The position numbers and the translations under genes are program-made. Positions 19,716 to 29,677 of a stretch of DNA of 64,000 nt are shown one piece after another (position 1 is the stretch's first letter; every line of letters begins with the position of its first letter). Under the pieces are notes generated by a model, which made no database searches, was not told the origin of the DNA, and saw only the letters and a program-made list of their open reading frames with translations. This DNA is from Azonexus fungiphilus (lineage in GTDB: Bacteria > Pseudomonadota > Gammaproteobacteria > Burkholderiales > Rhodocyclaceae): NCBI RefSeq assembly GCF_003634965.1, contig NZ_RBXP01000016.1:166935-230934 (forward strand). Direction: 5' to 3'.

Positions 19716-21248
19716 TTAACCGAGGAAAAGCTTGTACACCGGGTTGTCGGTTTCGTCGATGTGGGCGTAGCCGAGCTGCTGCAGGAAGTCGCGGAAGGCG
19801 GCCATGTCGGCCGCCGGCACCTGCATGCCGACGAGCACCCGGCCGTAGTCGGCACCGTGGTTGCGGTAGTGGAACAGGCTGATGTTCCAGCCGCTGCTCA
19901 TCTTCTCGAGGAAGTTCATCAGGGCCCCCGGGCGCTCCGGGAACTCGAAGCGGTAGACCAGTTCCCTGACGTCGTCGCGGCAGACCTGCGGCGCGTGGCC
20001 GCCGACCATGTGGCGGACGTGGTTCTTGGCCATCTCGTCGTCGCTCAGGTCGAGCGCCGGGTAGCCATGCTTGTGCAGGCTGTCGAGCAGCTTCAGCGAT
20101 TCCTTGCGGTCGTTGACCTGGATGCCGACATAGACGTGCGCTTCGCTGCCGGAGTTGTAGCGGTAGTTGAATTCGGTGACGTTGCGCTCGCCGATCAGGG
20201 CCAGGAATTTCTTGTAGGCGCCGGGCTTTTCCGGCAGCGTGACGGCGAACACCGCCTCGCGTTGCTCGCCGAACTCGGCGCGCTCGGCGACGAAGCGCAG
20301 GCGGTCGAAGTTCATGTTGGCACCGGACGTCACGGCGACCAGGTTCTTGTCCTTGAGCTTGTGCTGGCGGGCGTATTCCTTGGCGCCGGCGACGGCGAGC
20401 GCGCCCGAGGGTTCGAGAATCGAACGGGTGTCCTCGAAGACGTCCTTGATCGCCGCACAGATCGCGTCGGTATCGACCAGGATGACCTCGTCGAGGTGTT
20501 CGCGGCAGAGGCGGAAGGTCTCCTCGCCGACGTACTTGACCGCGGTGCCGTCGGCGAACAGGCCGACCTGCGGCAGGCGGACGCGGTGACCTTTGGCGAT
20601 CGACTGCTTCATCGCGTCGGCATCGAAGGTCTCGACGCCGATCACCTTGATTTCCGGGCGCAGGCGCTTGATGTAGGCAGCCACCCCGGCAGCCAGGCCG
20701 CCGCCGCCAATGGCGCAGAAGACAGCATGGATCGGTCCGTTGTGGCGGGCGTGCTGGCGCAGGATCTCGAGCGCCACGGTGCCCTGGCCGGCGATCACCT
20801 CGGGATCGTCGAAGGGATGGACGAAGGTCAGTTTTTCCGACTTCTCGAGTTCCAGCGCGTGAGCATAGGCTTCGTCGAAGGATTCGCCGTGCAGCACGAC
20901 TTCGCCGCCGCGCTGCCTGACGGCATCGATCTTGATCCCCGGCGTCGACACCGGCATCACGATCACCGCCCGGCAGCCAACCCTGGCCGCCGACAGTGCC
21001 ACGCCCTGGGCATGGTTGCCGGCCGAGGCGCAGATCACGCCCCGCTTGAGCTTCTCGGCCGAGAGGCTGGCGATCTTGTTGTAGGCGCCGCGCAGCTTGA
21101 ACGAGAACACCGGCTGCATGTCCTCGCGCTTCAGCCAGATCCGGTTGTGCACCCGCGTCGACAGGTTGCCGGCCAGGTCCAGTGGTGTTTCCACCGCGAC
21201 ATCGTAAACCTGGGCATTGAGGACTTTTTCGAGATAATCCGGGTGCAT
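19716..21248 (-). CDS. ilvA: threonine ammonia-lyase, biosynthetic, two ACT-like domains
   Basis: IlvA deaminates threonine to 2-oxobutanoate, the first step toward isoleucine. The 510-residue protein has the PLP lysine in FSFKLRGAYNKI, the ASAGNHAQGVALSA loop, the GGGGLAAGVAAYIK phosphate cup, and a C-terminal regulatory region with two ACT-like units (about residues 330-510), normally the isoleucine/valine sensor. A TTG nine bases upstream is also in frame; the ATG at 21248 (MHPDYLEK) is preferred. Confidence 0.95.
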   Translation of the reverse strand: MHPDYLEKVLNAQVYDVAVETPLDLAGNLSTRVHNRIWLKREDMQPVFSFKLRGAYNKIASLSAEKLKRGVICASAGNHAQGVALSAARVGCRAVIVMPVSTPGIKIDAVRQRGGEVVLHGESFDEAYAHALELEKSEKLTFVHPFDDPEVIAGQGTVALEILRQHARHNGPIHAVFCAIGGGGLAAGVAAYIKRLRPEIKVIGVETFDADAMKQSIAKGHRVRLPQVGLFADGTAVKYVGEETFRLCREHLDEVILVDTDAICAAIKDVFEDTRSILEPSGALAVAGAKEYARQHKLKDKNLVAVTSGANMNFDRLRFVAERAEFGEQREAVFAVTLPEKPGAYKKFLALIGERNVTEFNYRYNSGSEAHVYVGIQVNDRKESLKLLDSLHKHGYPALDLSDDEMAKNHVRHMVGGHAPQVCRDDVRELVYRFEFPERPGALMNFLEKMSSGWNISLFHYRNHGADYGRVLVGMQVPAADMAAFRDFLQQLGYAHIDETDNPVYKLFLG

Positions 21249-21286
21249 CGCGCGCAATTCATTCAGGCAAAACGGAGATTCTACGG

Positions 21287-21712
21287 GTGGAGTGGCTAAA
21301 CGTCACGGCGGAACACGGGCTGGCCGGCCTGTTGCTCGCCAGTTTTCTCGCGGCAACCGTCCTTCCCGGCGGTTCCGAGGCCGTTCTCTGGGGTTTCCTG
21401 AAAATTCACCCGGAACAGGCGTCGACCGCAATATGGCTGGCGACGCTGGGCAATACCGCCGGCGGCATGACCTCCTGGGCCTGCGGCCGCTTCCTGCCGC
21501 GCTGGCAAGGCCTCGACCGCCTGCCCCGGATGCACCACCTGCAGCGCTGGGGCAGCCCGGCCCTGCTCTTTGCCTGGTTGCCGCTAGCCGGTGACGCCTT
21601 GTGCATCGCCGCCGGCTGGTTGCGTCTGCACTGGCTGCCGTGCTGCCTGTTCATGGCGCTTGGCAAGGGGGCGCGCTACTGGCTGGTGGCGCAGGGGGCG
21701 CTGGCAAACTGA
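21287..21712 (+). CDS. YqaA family membrane protein
   Basis: This is a short DedA-related inner-membrane protein of 141 residues. It has the family motif FLAATVLPGGSEAVLWGFL, then ATLGNTAGGMTSWACGR and FAWLPLAGDALCIAAGWLRL. Three to four transmembrane segments are apparent. The start is GTG. It is divergent from ilvA, with 38 bp between the start codons. Its substrate is unknown. Confidence 0.87.
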   Translation: MEWLNVTAEHGLAGLLLASFLAATVLPGGSEAVLWGFLKIHPEQASTAIWLATLGNTAGGMTSWACGRFLPRWQGLDRLPRMHHLQRWGSPALLFAWLPLAGDALCIAAGWLRLHWLPCCLFMALGKGARYWLVAQGALAN

Positions 21713-21800
21713 ACCGACAGTCCTTTCCCCGGTCTACCGGCCCCGCGTGTTGCGCCGCAATACGCTAAAATCCATCTTTTGACAGATCCCGGCTGCTCCC

Positions 21801-24800
21801 ATGACCGCCCGCCTGCGCGAAATCCCCTACAACTACACCTCGTTTTCCGACCGCGAAATCGTCATCCGCCTGCTCGGTGCCGACAACTGGGCGATCCTCG
21901 ACGAACTGCGCAGCGAGCGCGTCACCGGCCGTTCGGCAAGGATGCTCTACGAGGTTCTCGGGGACATCTGGGTGGTCCAGCGCAACCCCTATCTCGAGGA
22001 CGATCTGCTCGACAACCGCGAACGTCGCGAGGCGCTGGTCAGCGCCCTGCGCCATCGCCTGAAGGAAGTCGAGAAACGTCGTGCCGAGAGCGAAGCCGAG
22101 GATCCCGAGCGCTCGGAAAAGGTCCGCCGCCTGGTGGTCGCCGCACAGCAGGCGGTCGATCGTTTCGAAACCCGTTTCGGCGAGACCCTGGACTTGCGCC
22201 GCAAGGTGCTCAAGGCACTGGGCAAGCACACCCGCCGCGACAACATCGCCTTCGACGGTCTGGCCCGCGTCTCGCACGTCACCGATGCCACCGACTGGCG
22301 TGTCGAATACCCCTTTGTCGTCCTCTATCCCGACACCGAGGAAGAGATCGGCCACCTCGTGCGCGGCTGCATCGAGGCAGGCCTGACCATCATCCCGCGT
22401 GGCGGCGGTACCGGCTATACCGGCGGCGCCGTGCCGCTGACGCCGCATTCGGCGGTGATCAACACCGAGAAGCTGATCGACATCGGCCCGGTCGAGGAAC
22501 TGGTGCTGGCCGGCCACGAAACGCCGTACGCGACCATCCGTACCGGCGCCGGCGTCGTCACCGAGCGCGTTGCCGAAGCCGCCAGCGCGGCCGGCCGCGT
22601 CTTTGCCGTCGACCCGACCTCGGCTTCGGCCTCGTGCATCGGCGGCAACATCGCCATGAACGCCGGCGGCAAGAAGGCCGTGCTCTGGGGAACCGCACTC
22701 GATAACCTGGCCTGGTGGAAGATGGTCGACCCGGACGGCAACTGGCTGGAAGTCGAACGCGTCAATCACAACTACGGCAAGATCCACGAGCAGGAAAACG
22801 TCGAATTCCGCGTCAAGCGTTTCGATCCTTCCGGCAAGAAATTCCTCGGCGAGGAAATCCTGGTCATGCCCGGCGCTGCCTGCCGCAAGATCGGGCTGGG
22901 CAAGGACGTCACCGACAAGTTCCTCGGCGGCATTCCCGGCGTGCAGAAGGAAGGCACCGACGGCATCATCGTCGCTGCCCGCTGGGTGCTGCACAAGATG
23001 CCGCCGGTGACGCGCACCGTCTGTCTGGAATTCTTCGGCCAGGTCCGCGAAGCAGTGCCGGCGATTGTCGAGATCACCGACTACTTCAAGCCGGGCGGCG
23101 CCGGTAACGCTGCCGGCGTGCAGCTGGCCGGCCTCGAACACCTCGACGAGCGCTATGTGAAGGCGGTCGGCTACGCGACCAAGGCCAAGCGCCACGGCCG
23201 CCCGAAGATGGTGTTGATCGGCGACATCGTCGGTCACGACGAGAAGGCGGTGATGGCCGCCGCCTCCGAAGTCGTGCGCATGTGCAACCTGCGCGCCGCC
23301 GAAGGCTTCATTGCGGTCGACGCCGAAACGCGCAAGAAATTCTGGCTCGACCGTTCGCGCACCGCAGCCATCTCGCGCCATACCAACGCCTTCAAGGTCA
23401 ATGAAGACGTGGTCATCCCGCTGCCGCGCATGGGCGAATACTGCGACGGCATCGAGCGCATCAACATCGAGCTGTCGACGCAGAACAAGCTGGCGTTGTG
23501 CGATGCGCTGGCCGACTTCCTCAAGGGCGACCTGCCGCTGCACTCGGGCGACGCCAACCTCGACAAGGACGTGCTGATCGGCGACCGCCGCCAGGCTGCC
23601 CTGGACTATGTCGAGGCCGTCCGCCTGCGCTGGGAATGGCTGCTGGACAATCTCGACCTGCCGCTGGCCGAAGCCGAGTCGCGTTTTGCTTCTTACGGCG
23701 TGGTTGCCGGCGAACTGAGCAACAAGGCTGCCAACCCCACCCTCTTCCACCGCCTGCAGGACTATTCCGTGCGCACCTCGTGGAAGCAGGAGCTGAAGGC
23801 GCGCCTGGCCAAGATCTTCGACGGCACGATCTATCGGCCGATCCTCGAGCGGATCGAGGCGATCCACAAGGAAGTCCTGCGTGGCCGCGTCTTCGTCGCG
23901 CTGCACATGCATGCCGGCGACGGCAACGTGCATACCAACATCCCGGTCAACTCCGACAACTACGCGATGCTGCAGACGGCCAACAAGGCGGTCGAACGCA
24001 TCATGCACCTGGCGCGTGGCCTGGACGGCGTCATCTCTGGCGAACACGGCATCGGCATCACCAAGCTGGAGTTCCTGACCGACGACGAGATCGGCCCCTT
24101 CCGCGCCTACAAGCAGAAGGTCGACCCGCACGGCCGCTTCAACAAGGGCAAGCTGATGCACGGCGGTGACCTGAGCAACGCCTACACGCCGTCGTTCAGC
24201 CTGCTCGGCACCGAATCGCTGATCATGGAACAGTCGGAGATCGGCAAGATTTCCGAGATGGTCAAGGACTGCCTGCGCTGCGGCAAGTGCAAGCCGGTCT
24301 GCTCGACGCACGTGCCGCGCGCCAACCTGCTCTACAGCCCGCGCAACAAGATTCTCGCCACCTCGCTGCTGGTCGAGGCCTTCCTTTATGAAGAGCAGAC
24401 CCGGCGCGGCATCTCGCTCAAGCACTTCGACGAATTCAACGATGTCGCCGACCACTGCACGGTCTGCCATCGCTGCTTCAAGCCTTGCCCGGTCGACATC
24501 GATTTCGGCGATGTTTCGGTGGCCATGCGCAATTTCCTGCGCAAGCAGGACAAGAAGCGCTTCAGTCCGGGCACTGCGGCGGCGATGACCTACCTGAACC
24601 TGAAGGATCCGGCGACGATCAAGCTGATGCGCGGCGTCATGATGGACTTCGGCTTCAAGGCCCAGCGTCTGGCGCACAAGGCGGCCAAGGCCCTGCACCT
24701 GGTCCAGGATACGCGCAAGCATCCGCCGGCCTCGCTCGGCGCGCCGACGGTCAAGACCCAGGTCATTCACTTCCTCAACCGGCCGATGCCGGGCAACCTG

Positions 24801-25676
24801 CCCAAGCGCACCTCGCGCGCCTTGCTCGACATCGAGGACGACAAGGTCATCCCGGTGATCCGCAACCCGAAGAAGACGACCGAGGAGTCGGATGCCGTCT
24901 TCTACTTCCCCGGCTGCGGCTCCGAGCGCCTGTTCTCGCAGGTCGGCCTGGCCACCCAGGCGATGCTCTACGAAGTCGGTGCGACTACCGTGCTGCCCCC
25001 GGGTTACCTGTGCTGCGGCTATCCACAGAATGCCTCGGGCGATGCCGACAAGGGCCAGAAGATCACCACCGACAATCGCGTGCTTTTCCACCGCGTTGCC
25101 AACACGCTGAACTATCTCGACATCAAGACGGTGATTGTTTCATGTGGAACATGCATGGATCAGTTGCAGAAGTACCAGTTCGAGAAGATCTTCCCGGGGT
25201 GCCGCCTGCTCGACATCCACGAGTACCTGATGGAAAAGGGGCTGAAGCTGGAGGGCGTCCAGGGCACGCGCTACATGTACCACGACCCTTGCCACACGCC
25301 GATGAAGGCCTACAACCCGCTGGCCGTGACCAAGACACTGATGGGCCAGGATGTGCCGCTGACCGACCGCTGTTGCGGCGATTCCGGTTCCTTCGCCTAC
25401 TCGCGTCCGGATATCGCCACCCAGGTGAAGTTCCGCAAGCAGCAGGAAATCGAGAAAGGCGCCGAGAAGCTGCGTGCCGATGGTTTCCAGGGCGAGGTCA
25501 AGATATTGACCTCCTGCCCGGCCTGTCTGCAGGGGCTGTCGCGTTACGACGACGATGCCGGCACCCAGGCCGACTACATCGTCGTCGAGATGGCCAAACA
25601 CCTGCTCGGCGACAACTGGATGGCCGACTATGTCGGCAAGGCGAATTCCGGCGGCATCGAACGCGTCTTGCTTTGA
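21801..25676 (+). CDS. DUF3683/FAD-linked/Fe-S oxidoreductase (GlcD-GlcF type fusion)
   Basis: A 1291-residue cytoplasmic or membrane-associated oxidoreductase. The order is: an N-terminal DUF3683 region (1-140), a PCMH-type FAD-binding domain ([16 protein letters not shown] near 200), the FAD-oxidase C-terminal domain with [15 protein letters not shown] and [10 protein letters not shown], two 4Fe-4S motifs ([12 protein letters not shown] and [14 protein letters not shown] near 825-895), and two CCG domains ending in CCGYPQ and [14 protein letters not shown]. This resembles D-lactate or D-2-hydroxyglutarate dehydrogenases fused to a GlcF-like electron-transfer part; the substrate is not known. 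A parS-like site with atypical codons lies at 25136-25151. Confidence 0.9.
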   Translation: MTARLREIPYNYTSFSDREIVIRLLGADNWAILDELRSERVTGRSARMLYEVLGDIWVVQRNPYLEDDLLDNRERREALVSALRHRLKEVEKRRAESEAEDPERSEKVRRLVVAAQQAVDRFETRFGETLDLRRKVLKALGKHTRRDNIAFDGLARVSHVTDATDWRVEYPFVVLYPDTEEEIGHLVRGCIEAGLTIIPRGGGTGYTGGAVPLTPHSAVINTEKLIDIGPVEELVLAGHETPYATIRTGAGVVTERVAEAASAAGRVFAVDPTSASASCIGGNIAMNAGGKKAVLWGTALDNLAWWKMVDPDGNWLEVERVNHNYGKIHEQENVEFRVKRFDPSGKKFLGEEILVMPGAACRKIGLGKDVTDKFLGGIPGVQKEGTDGIIVAARWVLHKMPPVTRTVCLEFFGQVREAVPAIVEITDYFKPGGAGNAAGVQLAGLEHLDERYVKAVGYATKAKRHGRPKMVLIGDIVGHDEKAVMAAASEVVRMCNLRAAEGFIAVDAETRKKFWLDRSRTAAISRHTNAFKVNEDVVIPLPRMGEYCDGIERINIELSTQNKLALCDALADFLKGDLPLHSGDANLDKDVLIGDRRQAALDYVEAVRLRWEWLLDNLDLPLAEAESRFASYGVVAGELSNKAANPTLFHRLQDYSVRTSWKQELKARLAKIFDGTIYRPILERIEAIHKEVLRGRVFVALHMHAGDGNVHTNIPVNSDNYAMLQTANKAVERIMHLARGLDGVISGEHGIGITKLEFLTDDEIGPFRAYKQKVDPHGRFNKGKLMHGGDLSNAYTPSFSLLGTESLIMEQSEIGKISEMVKDCLRCGKCKPVCSTHVPRANLLYSPRNKILATSLLVEAFLYEEQTRRGISLKHFDEFNDVADHCTVCHRCFKPCPVDIDFGDVSVAMRNFLRKQDKKRFSPGTAAAMTYLNLKDPATIKLMRGVMMDFGFKAQRLAHKAAKALHLVQDTRKHPPASLGAPTVKTQVIHFLNRPMPGNLPKRTSRALLDIEDDKVIPVIRNPKKTTEESDAVFYFPGCGSERLFSQVGLATQAMLYEVGATTVLPPGYLCCGYPQNASGDADKGQKITTDNRVLFHRVANTLNYLDIKTVIVSCGTCMDQLQKYQFEKIFPGCRLLDIHEYLMEKGLKLEGVQGTRYMYHDPCHTPMKAYNPLAVTKTLMGQDVPLTDRCCGDSGSFAYSRPDIATQVKFRKQQEIEKGAEKLRADGFQGEVKILTSCPACLQGLSRYDDDAGTQADYIVVEMAKHLLGDNWMADYVGKANSGGIERVLL
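25136..25151. promoter_or_regulatory. parS-like ParB binding site, inside a gene
   Basis: TGTTTCATGTGGAACA matches TGTTnCACGTGnAACA at every fixed position except one (C to T at position 8). It encodes V-S-C-G-T with codons GTT TCA TGT GGA ACA, an unbroken run of choices rare in this GC-rich gene, suggesting selection on the DNA sequence itself. It lies 11.5 kb from parB. Confidence 0.7.
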
Positions 25677-25693
25677 ATCAAGGGCTTTAACCA

Positions 25694-25703
25694 CGGTCGA
25701 CCG
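25694..25703. repeat. CGGTCGACCG palindrome, intergenic copy
   Basis: Perfect palindrome in the gap before the HIT gene; read on the minus strand its context is ATTCTGCGGTCGACCGTGG, close to the other intergenic copies. Confidence 0.5.
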
Positions 25704-25716
25704 CAGAATTGACGAT

Positions 25717-25770
25717 GTTTTGCACGGTCCACTTGCAGTTGGGGGTGGGCGGTGCAATCCTATGCAAAAC
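25717..25770. repeat. inverted repeat over the HIT gene start region
   Basis: GTTTTGCA at 25717-25724 is perfectly complementary to TGCAAAAC at 25763-25770, just before the ATG at 25773. A competing stem TTGCAC/GTGCAA (25720-25725 with 25752-25757) shares the left arm. The two pairings could affect translation initiation; no known RNA family is recognised. Confidence 0.35.
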
Positions 25771-25772
25771 TG

Positions 25773-26210
25773 ATGGATTCGATCGTGACTGAAAGCGCTT
25801 GCGAACTTTGCACCGGCCCCGGCGGCCGCGTCCTCTGGCAATCGGCCGAGTGCCGCGTGGTCCGCGTCGACGATCCGGCCCTGCCCGGCTTCTGCCGGGT
25901 GATCTGGGGCGCCCATGTGCGCGAGATGAGCGATCTGCCACGGTCCGAGCGCCAGCGGCTGATGGCTGTCGTTTTTGCCGTCGAAGCCGCGGTGCGCGAA
26001 CTGTTTGAACCGGACAAGATCAATCTCGCCAGCTTCGGCAATGTCGTTCCGCATCTGCATTGGCACGTCATTCCGCGTTGGCGCGACGACCGCCATTTTC
26101 CGGAACCGATCTGGGGACGCCTGCAGCGGGAGCGCCAGCCGGAACGGCCGCCCGTCGACGACGCGACGCTGACCCGGGCGATCGTGCGCAACCTGCCCGA
26201 GGGAGAGTGA
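25773..26210 (+). CDS. HIT family nucleotide hydrolase
   Basis: HIT proteins hydrolyse or transfer nucleotidyl groups through a histidine triad. The 145-residue protein has an early CELC motif (possible zinc ligand), then ASFGNVVPHLHWHVIPRW, which contains the HxHxH triad. The ATG at 25773 (MDSIVTES) is chosen; a GTG at 25752 would add seven residues and has a more purine-rich upstream region. Substrate unknown. The next gene follows after 4 bp. Confidence 0.9.
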   Translation: MDSIVTESACELCTGPGGRVLWQSAECRVVRVDDPALPGFCRVIWGAHVREMSDLPRSERQRLMAVVFAVEAAVRELFEPDKINLASFGNVVPHLHWHVIPRWRDDRHFPEPIWGRLQRERQPERPPVDDATLTRAIVRNLPEGE

Positions 26211-26214
26211 GGGG

Positions 26215-27822
26215 ATGAGCGAAAAACCGCAGGAAAAGCTGCTCGATATCGCCGATCTGGTCGCCGGGATGGATTATCTCGCCGGCCTGATGCTGGCCAA
26301 TCCTTCGGTTGCCGAACGGCAGCTGACCGATTTCCTGGATGCCTTGCTCACTTCGCCGCCCGATCCCGGCGTGCTCTTCCAGTTGCTCGAGCAGGCCCGG
26401 GCGCCGCTCTGCTTCGTCGAAGAGGAGATGGCCCGTTTCTATCACAACAAGGCGGTGCCGCTGACGCCCGAGGAAGACAATGCCTTCCAGATGGTGATCC
26501 AGGCCTGGCGGCGGATGGGTCGTGCCTATGCGCTGTGTGCCAGCCTAGAGGAACCGGCCGAGGGCGAAGCGGCCTATCGCGAGTTGATGGCGACCATCCT
26601 GCACCGCTGCATCTACTACAACGGGATGATCATCATCGAGCACTACCGGGCGCGTCGCGAGTTGCCGCCCGGCGTCTGGCTCGACCTGCACGGATTCTAC
26701 GAGACCGCCGAGGAATGGGGCATCGCCTTCACCCCGGTGAGCGACACCCTGGAAAACAGCATGCAGGCGACGCATTGTGCGGCCGCCTACGTCACCCTGC
26801 TGCTGATCGATGTTGCCAGTCCCTACAGCAACAGCGTGCGCAACCTCAACCTGATCCGGCGCTGGGCCTCGATGTGGGCGCCGCTGGTCGGTGTCGCGCC
26901 GCTCGACGACGATCTTGAATTGCCGCCTTATGTCGTCGAACTGATGAAGGACCAGCCGTTGCATCCGAGTGCCACCGTCGAGGGCTCGGCGCGCGATGTC
27001 CGGCGCCTCGATACCGGTCGGCTCGGCCTGCAGATCGATCACGCCATCGGCCAGTTACGTCTGCGTCTGACGCCGTCGCAACTCGGCCTTGGTGAGGAAA
27101 GCGCCAGTCACGTCCTGAAGCTGCTCGAGCACCTGGCCAAACCCTGGTCGCAATCGACCTCTGCCCGGCGCTTCCGACGCTTTGCCAGTGAAGGCGTGGC
27201 ACGGGTCGCCACCGGTTTCGATGCGATGTACTTCCACGTTGCCGGCGAGGCCTTCGAGCAGCCGGATTCGGCAATGGCTTATTCGCGGGGGGACTTCGAC
27301 CAGCTATTCACCTTCCGCGACCGTGCCGATCCTGCGCAGGCGCTGGTGATCCGGCCGCGGGTCGAGTTTCCGGTCGAGGAGTGGTCGGTCATCAATCATT
27401 CCGCCAACGGCTTCCGACTGGGGCGCAGCATGGCCGGCCAGCGCGTGCTGCACGGCCAGTTGATGGCGGTCTGTCCGCATGACGGCGAACGTTTCCTGCT
27501 GGCCTACGCGACCTGGCTGATGGAAGAGGAAAGCGGCGGGCTGGTCGTCGGCGTCGCCACCCTGCCCGGCATTCCACAGGCGATCGGTTTCCGTCCCCTC
27601 GATCAGGCGGGCGCCCCGACCATCGAGCGCTTCGCGCCGGCCTTTGCACTGCCGGCGCTACCGGCGATCGGCGAGGACATTTCGCTGGTACTGCCGCCCG
27701 GCTACTACCATGCCGGGCGCGAACTCGAGATCAGCAACGGCGAGCACCGGCGCAAGGTGCGCATGAATCATGTCCTGGTGCGTCAGGCCGACTTCGACCG
27801 GATCAGCATCATCGAGTTGTGA
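26215..27822 (+). CDS. conserved betaproteobacterial protein with possible PilZ-like C-terminus (535 aa)
   Basis: The 535-residue soluble protein begins MSEKPQEKLLDIADLV. The N-terminal two thirds are helical and contain acidic and aromatic segments such as LHRCIYYNGMIIIEHYRARREL. The C-terminal third is beta-rich, with VIRPRVEFPVEEWSVINHSANGFRLGR, which recalls the D/N-x-S-x-x-G-x-x-L core of PilZ c-di-GMP-binding domains, but the upstream RxxxR motif is not clear. It follows the HIT gene by 4 bp. c-di-GMP binding is a guess that needs structure comparison. Confidence 0.7.
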   Translation: MSEKPQEKLLDIADLVAGMDYLAGLMLANPSVAERQLTDFLDALLTSPPDPGVLFQLLEQARAPLCFVEEEMARFYHNKAVPLTPEEDNAFQMVIQAWRRMGRAYALCASLEEPAEGEAAYRELMATILHRCIYYNGMIIIEHYRARRELPPGVWLDLHGFYETAEEWGIAFTPVSDTLENSMQATHCAAAYVTLLLIDVASPYSNSVRNLNLIRRWASMWAPLVGVAPLDDDLELPPYVVELMKDQPLHPSATVEGSARDVRRLDTGRLGLQIDHAIGQLRLRLTPSQLGLGEESASHVLKLLEHLAKPWSQSTSARRFRRFASEGVARVATGFDAMYFHVAGEAFEQPDSAMAYSRGDFDQLFTFRDRADPAQALVIRPRVEFPVEEWSVINHSANGFRLGRSMAGQRVLHGQLMAVCPHDGERFLLAYATWLMEEESGGLVVGVATLPGIPQAIGFRPLDQAGAPTIERFAPAFALPALPAIGEDISLVLPPGYYHAGRELEISNGEHRRKVRMNHVLVRQADFDRISIIEL

Positions 27823-27874
27823 GCGGGTACCGCACCTTCAGGGTAAACTAGCGCGCTTGGCGTGGAGAAACGTA

Positions 27875-28291
27875 ATGGCCGGCATGGAAAAAGATACCCC
27901 GATACCGGAAGCGATCCGCTTGCATACGCAAAGCCGGGTGCTTGAACTGGTTTATGGCGAGACCTCGTATCGCCTGGATTTCGAATATTTGCGGGTGTTC
28001 ACCCCGTCGGCCGAAGCACGCGGCCATGGTCCGGGTCAGGAAACCCTGCAGGTCGGAAAACGTAACGTCGAACTGCTGGCCATCGAGCCGGTCGGGACCT
28101 ACGCGCTGAAGCTGGTGTTTTCGGACGGCCACGACAGCGGCTTGTACACCTGGGACCTGCTGCACAACCTGGCCGTGCATCACGACGAGTTGTGGGCCGA
28201 ATACCTGCGCCTGCTCGAAGCCCGCGGCGCTTCCCGCGACATCGACGACACGCCGCGAGCAGCGGGTCCTTCCTGCAGTCACCATCACTGA
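27875..28291 (+). CDS. DUF971 (GBBH-like) domain protein
   Basis: The 138-residue protein begins [16 protein letters not shown]. It has the DUF971 core [54 protein letters not shown]. It ends in SCSHHH, a Cys/His tail that could bind metal. GGAGAAA precedes the ATG. Its stop overlaps the ubiE start (TGATG), so it leads the orf-ubiE-ubiJ unit. The family is found beside Fe-S and quinone genes; its role is unknown. Confidence 0.88.
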   Translation: MAGMEKDTPIPEAIRLHTQSRVLELVYGETSYRLDFEYLRVFTPSAEARGHGPGQETLQVGKRNVELLAIEPVGTYALKLVFSDGHDSGLYTWDLLHNLAVHHDELWAEYLRLLEARGASRDIDDTPRAAGPSCSHHH

Positions 28292-29034
28292 TGCCCATGA
28301 ACAAAGAAACCACCCATTTCGGTTACGAGACTGTCGCCGAGCAGGAAAAGGCACGCCGCGTCCGCGGTGTCTTCGATTCTGTTGCCAGCCGTTACGACCT
28401 GATGAACGACCTGATGTCGGGCGGCATGCATCGCCTGTGGAAGGCGTTCACGATCCAGCGCAGCGGCGTCCGCGAAGGTTCGCGCGTACTCGATGTGGCC
28501 GGCGGTACCGGCGACCTGTCGCTGGCGTTCGCCAAGCGTGTCGGCAAGACCGGCCAGGTCTGGCTGACCGACATCAACAACGCGATGCTGGCGCGTGGCC
28601 GGGATCGCCTTGCCGATAAAGGCCATCTGTTGCCGGTCGCCCAGTGCGATGCCGAGAAGCTGCCTTTTCCCGACGACTGGTTCGACTGCGTGACCGTTGC
28701 CTTCGGCCTGCGCAACATGACCCACAAGGAGGCCGCACTGGCCGAGATGCGGCGCGTGCTGCGCCCAGGCGGCCGTCTGCTGGTACTCGAGTTCTCGCAG
28801 GTCTGGAAGCCGCTGGCGCCGGCCTACGACTTCTACTCGTTCCAGGTCATCCCGCGCATCGGTCAGTTGATCACGCGCGATGCCGACAGCTATCGCTACC
28901 TGTCCGAATCGATCCGCGTGCATCCCGACCAGGAAACCTTGAAGAGCATGATGGAAGGCGTCGGCCTCGAAAAGGTCGAGTATTTCAACATGGCGCTTGG
29001 CGTCGTCGCCCTGCATCGCGGTTTCAAGTTCTGA
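28291..29034 (+). CDS. ubiE: ubiquinone/menaquinone C-methyltransferase UbiE
   Basis: UbiE methylates the quinone ring in ubiquinone and menaquinone synthesis using SAM. The 247-residue protein has [17 protein letters not shown], the SAM motif [15 protein letters not shown], the [12 protein letters not shown] post-I motif, [15 protein letters not shown] and the C-terminal [14 protein letters not shown]. The start may be ATG 28291 or ATG 28297 (MNKETTHFG). It is followed by ubiJ after 9 bp. Confidence 0.97.
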   Translation: MPMNKETTHFGYETVAEQEKARRVRGVFDSVASRYDLMNDLMSGGMHRLWKAFTIQRSGVREGSRVLDVAGGTGDLSLAFAKRVGKTGQVWLTDINNAMLARGRDRLADKGHLLPVAQCDAEKLPFPDDWFDCVTVAFGLRNMTHKEAALAEMRRVLRPGGRLLVLEFSQVWKPLAPAYDFYSFQVIPRIGQLITRDADSYRYLSESIRVHPDQETLKSMMEGVGLEKVEYFNMALGVVALHRGFKF

Positions 29035-29043
29035 TTCCGGCGG

Positions 29044-29616
29044 ATGACCGTGCTCGCAAGCCTGCTGATCAAGCCGCTCAATCATCTGGTTGCCGATGCC
29101 CCCTGGGCTGGCGAGCGACTGCGGCGGCATGCCGGCGCGCACCTGTTGATCGCTGCCGGCGGCTGGCGAGTGAATTTGCTGGTCGGTGGTGACGGTTTGT
29201 TCCATCCGGCAAGCGCCGGGGTGGCCGATGTCGAAATCGCCCTGCCGGATGATTTTCTGGCAAAAATGCTGGTCGACCGTCAAAGTCTGATGGCGTCGGC
29301 TCGCCTGAGCGGTTCGGCCGAGATCGCCGAGACCCTCGCCTTCGTTTTCCGCAATCTGCGCTGGGACGCCGAAGGCGACCTGGCCCGGCTGGTCGGCGAC
29401 ATTCCCGCCCGCCGGCTGGCGCTGGCCGGGCAGGCACTGTTCGCTTCCGGGCGAGCCGCCGGTGACCATCTGGTCGGCACGCTTGGCGCTTGCGCCAGCG
29501 ACCTTTCCGGGCCGCTGGCGGCAGCAGCCGAGATCGCTGCCTTCAGTGACGAAGTCGGTGCGCTGGATGCGCAGCTGCAGCGTCTGGAGAGGCGTCTCGG
29601 ACGACTTGGCAGCTGA
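29044..29616 (+). CDS. ubiJ: ubiquinone biosynthesis accessory factor UbiJ
   Basis: UbiJ is an SCP2-domain lipid-binding protein that, with UbiK, organises late ubiquinone enzymes. The 190-residue protein has an N-terminal SCP2-like region (GGWRVNLLVGGDGLFHPA, VEIALPDDFLAKML), the SARLSGSAEIAETLAFVFRNLRWD segment and a C-terminal coiled coil (VGALDAQLQRLERRLGRL). In most relatives ubiB follows; here a terminator and the convergent atp operon follow instead. Confidence 0.87.
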   Translation: MTVLASLLIKPLNHLVADAPWAGERLRRHAGAHLLIAAGGWRVNLLVGGDGLFHPASAGVADVEIALPDDFLAKMLVDRQSLMASARLSGSAEIAETLAFVFRNLRWDAEGDLARLVGDIPARRLALAGQALFASGRAAGDHLVGTLGACASDLSGPLAAAAEIAAFSDEVGALDAQLQRLERRLGRLGS

Positions 29617-29631
29617 GCCGGACAAGACAAG

Positions 29632-29660
29632 AAAAAAGGCAGCCGAGGCTGCCTTTTTTT
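29632..29660. terminator. bidirectional intrinsic terminator between ubiJ and atpC
   Basis: GGCAGC (29638-29643) pairs with GCTGCC (29648-29653) around a 4-nt loop. The stem is extended by flanking A and T tracts on either side, so it can stop transcripts from both converging units. Confidence 0.9.
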
Positions 29661-29677
29661 GACTGGGCGGAAAGCGC

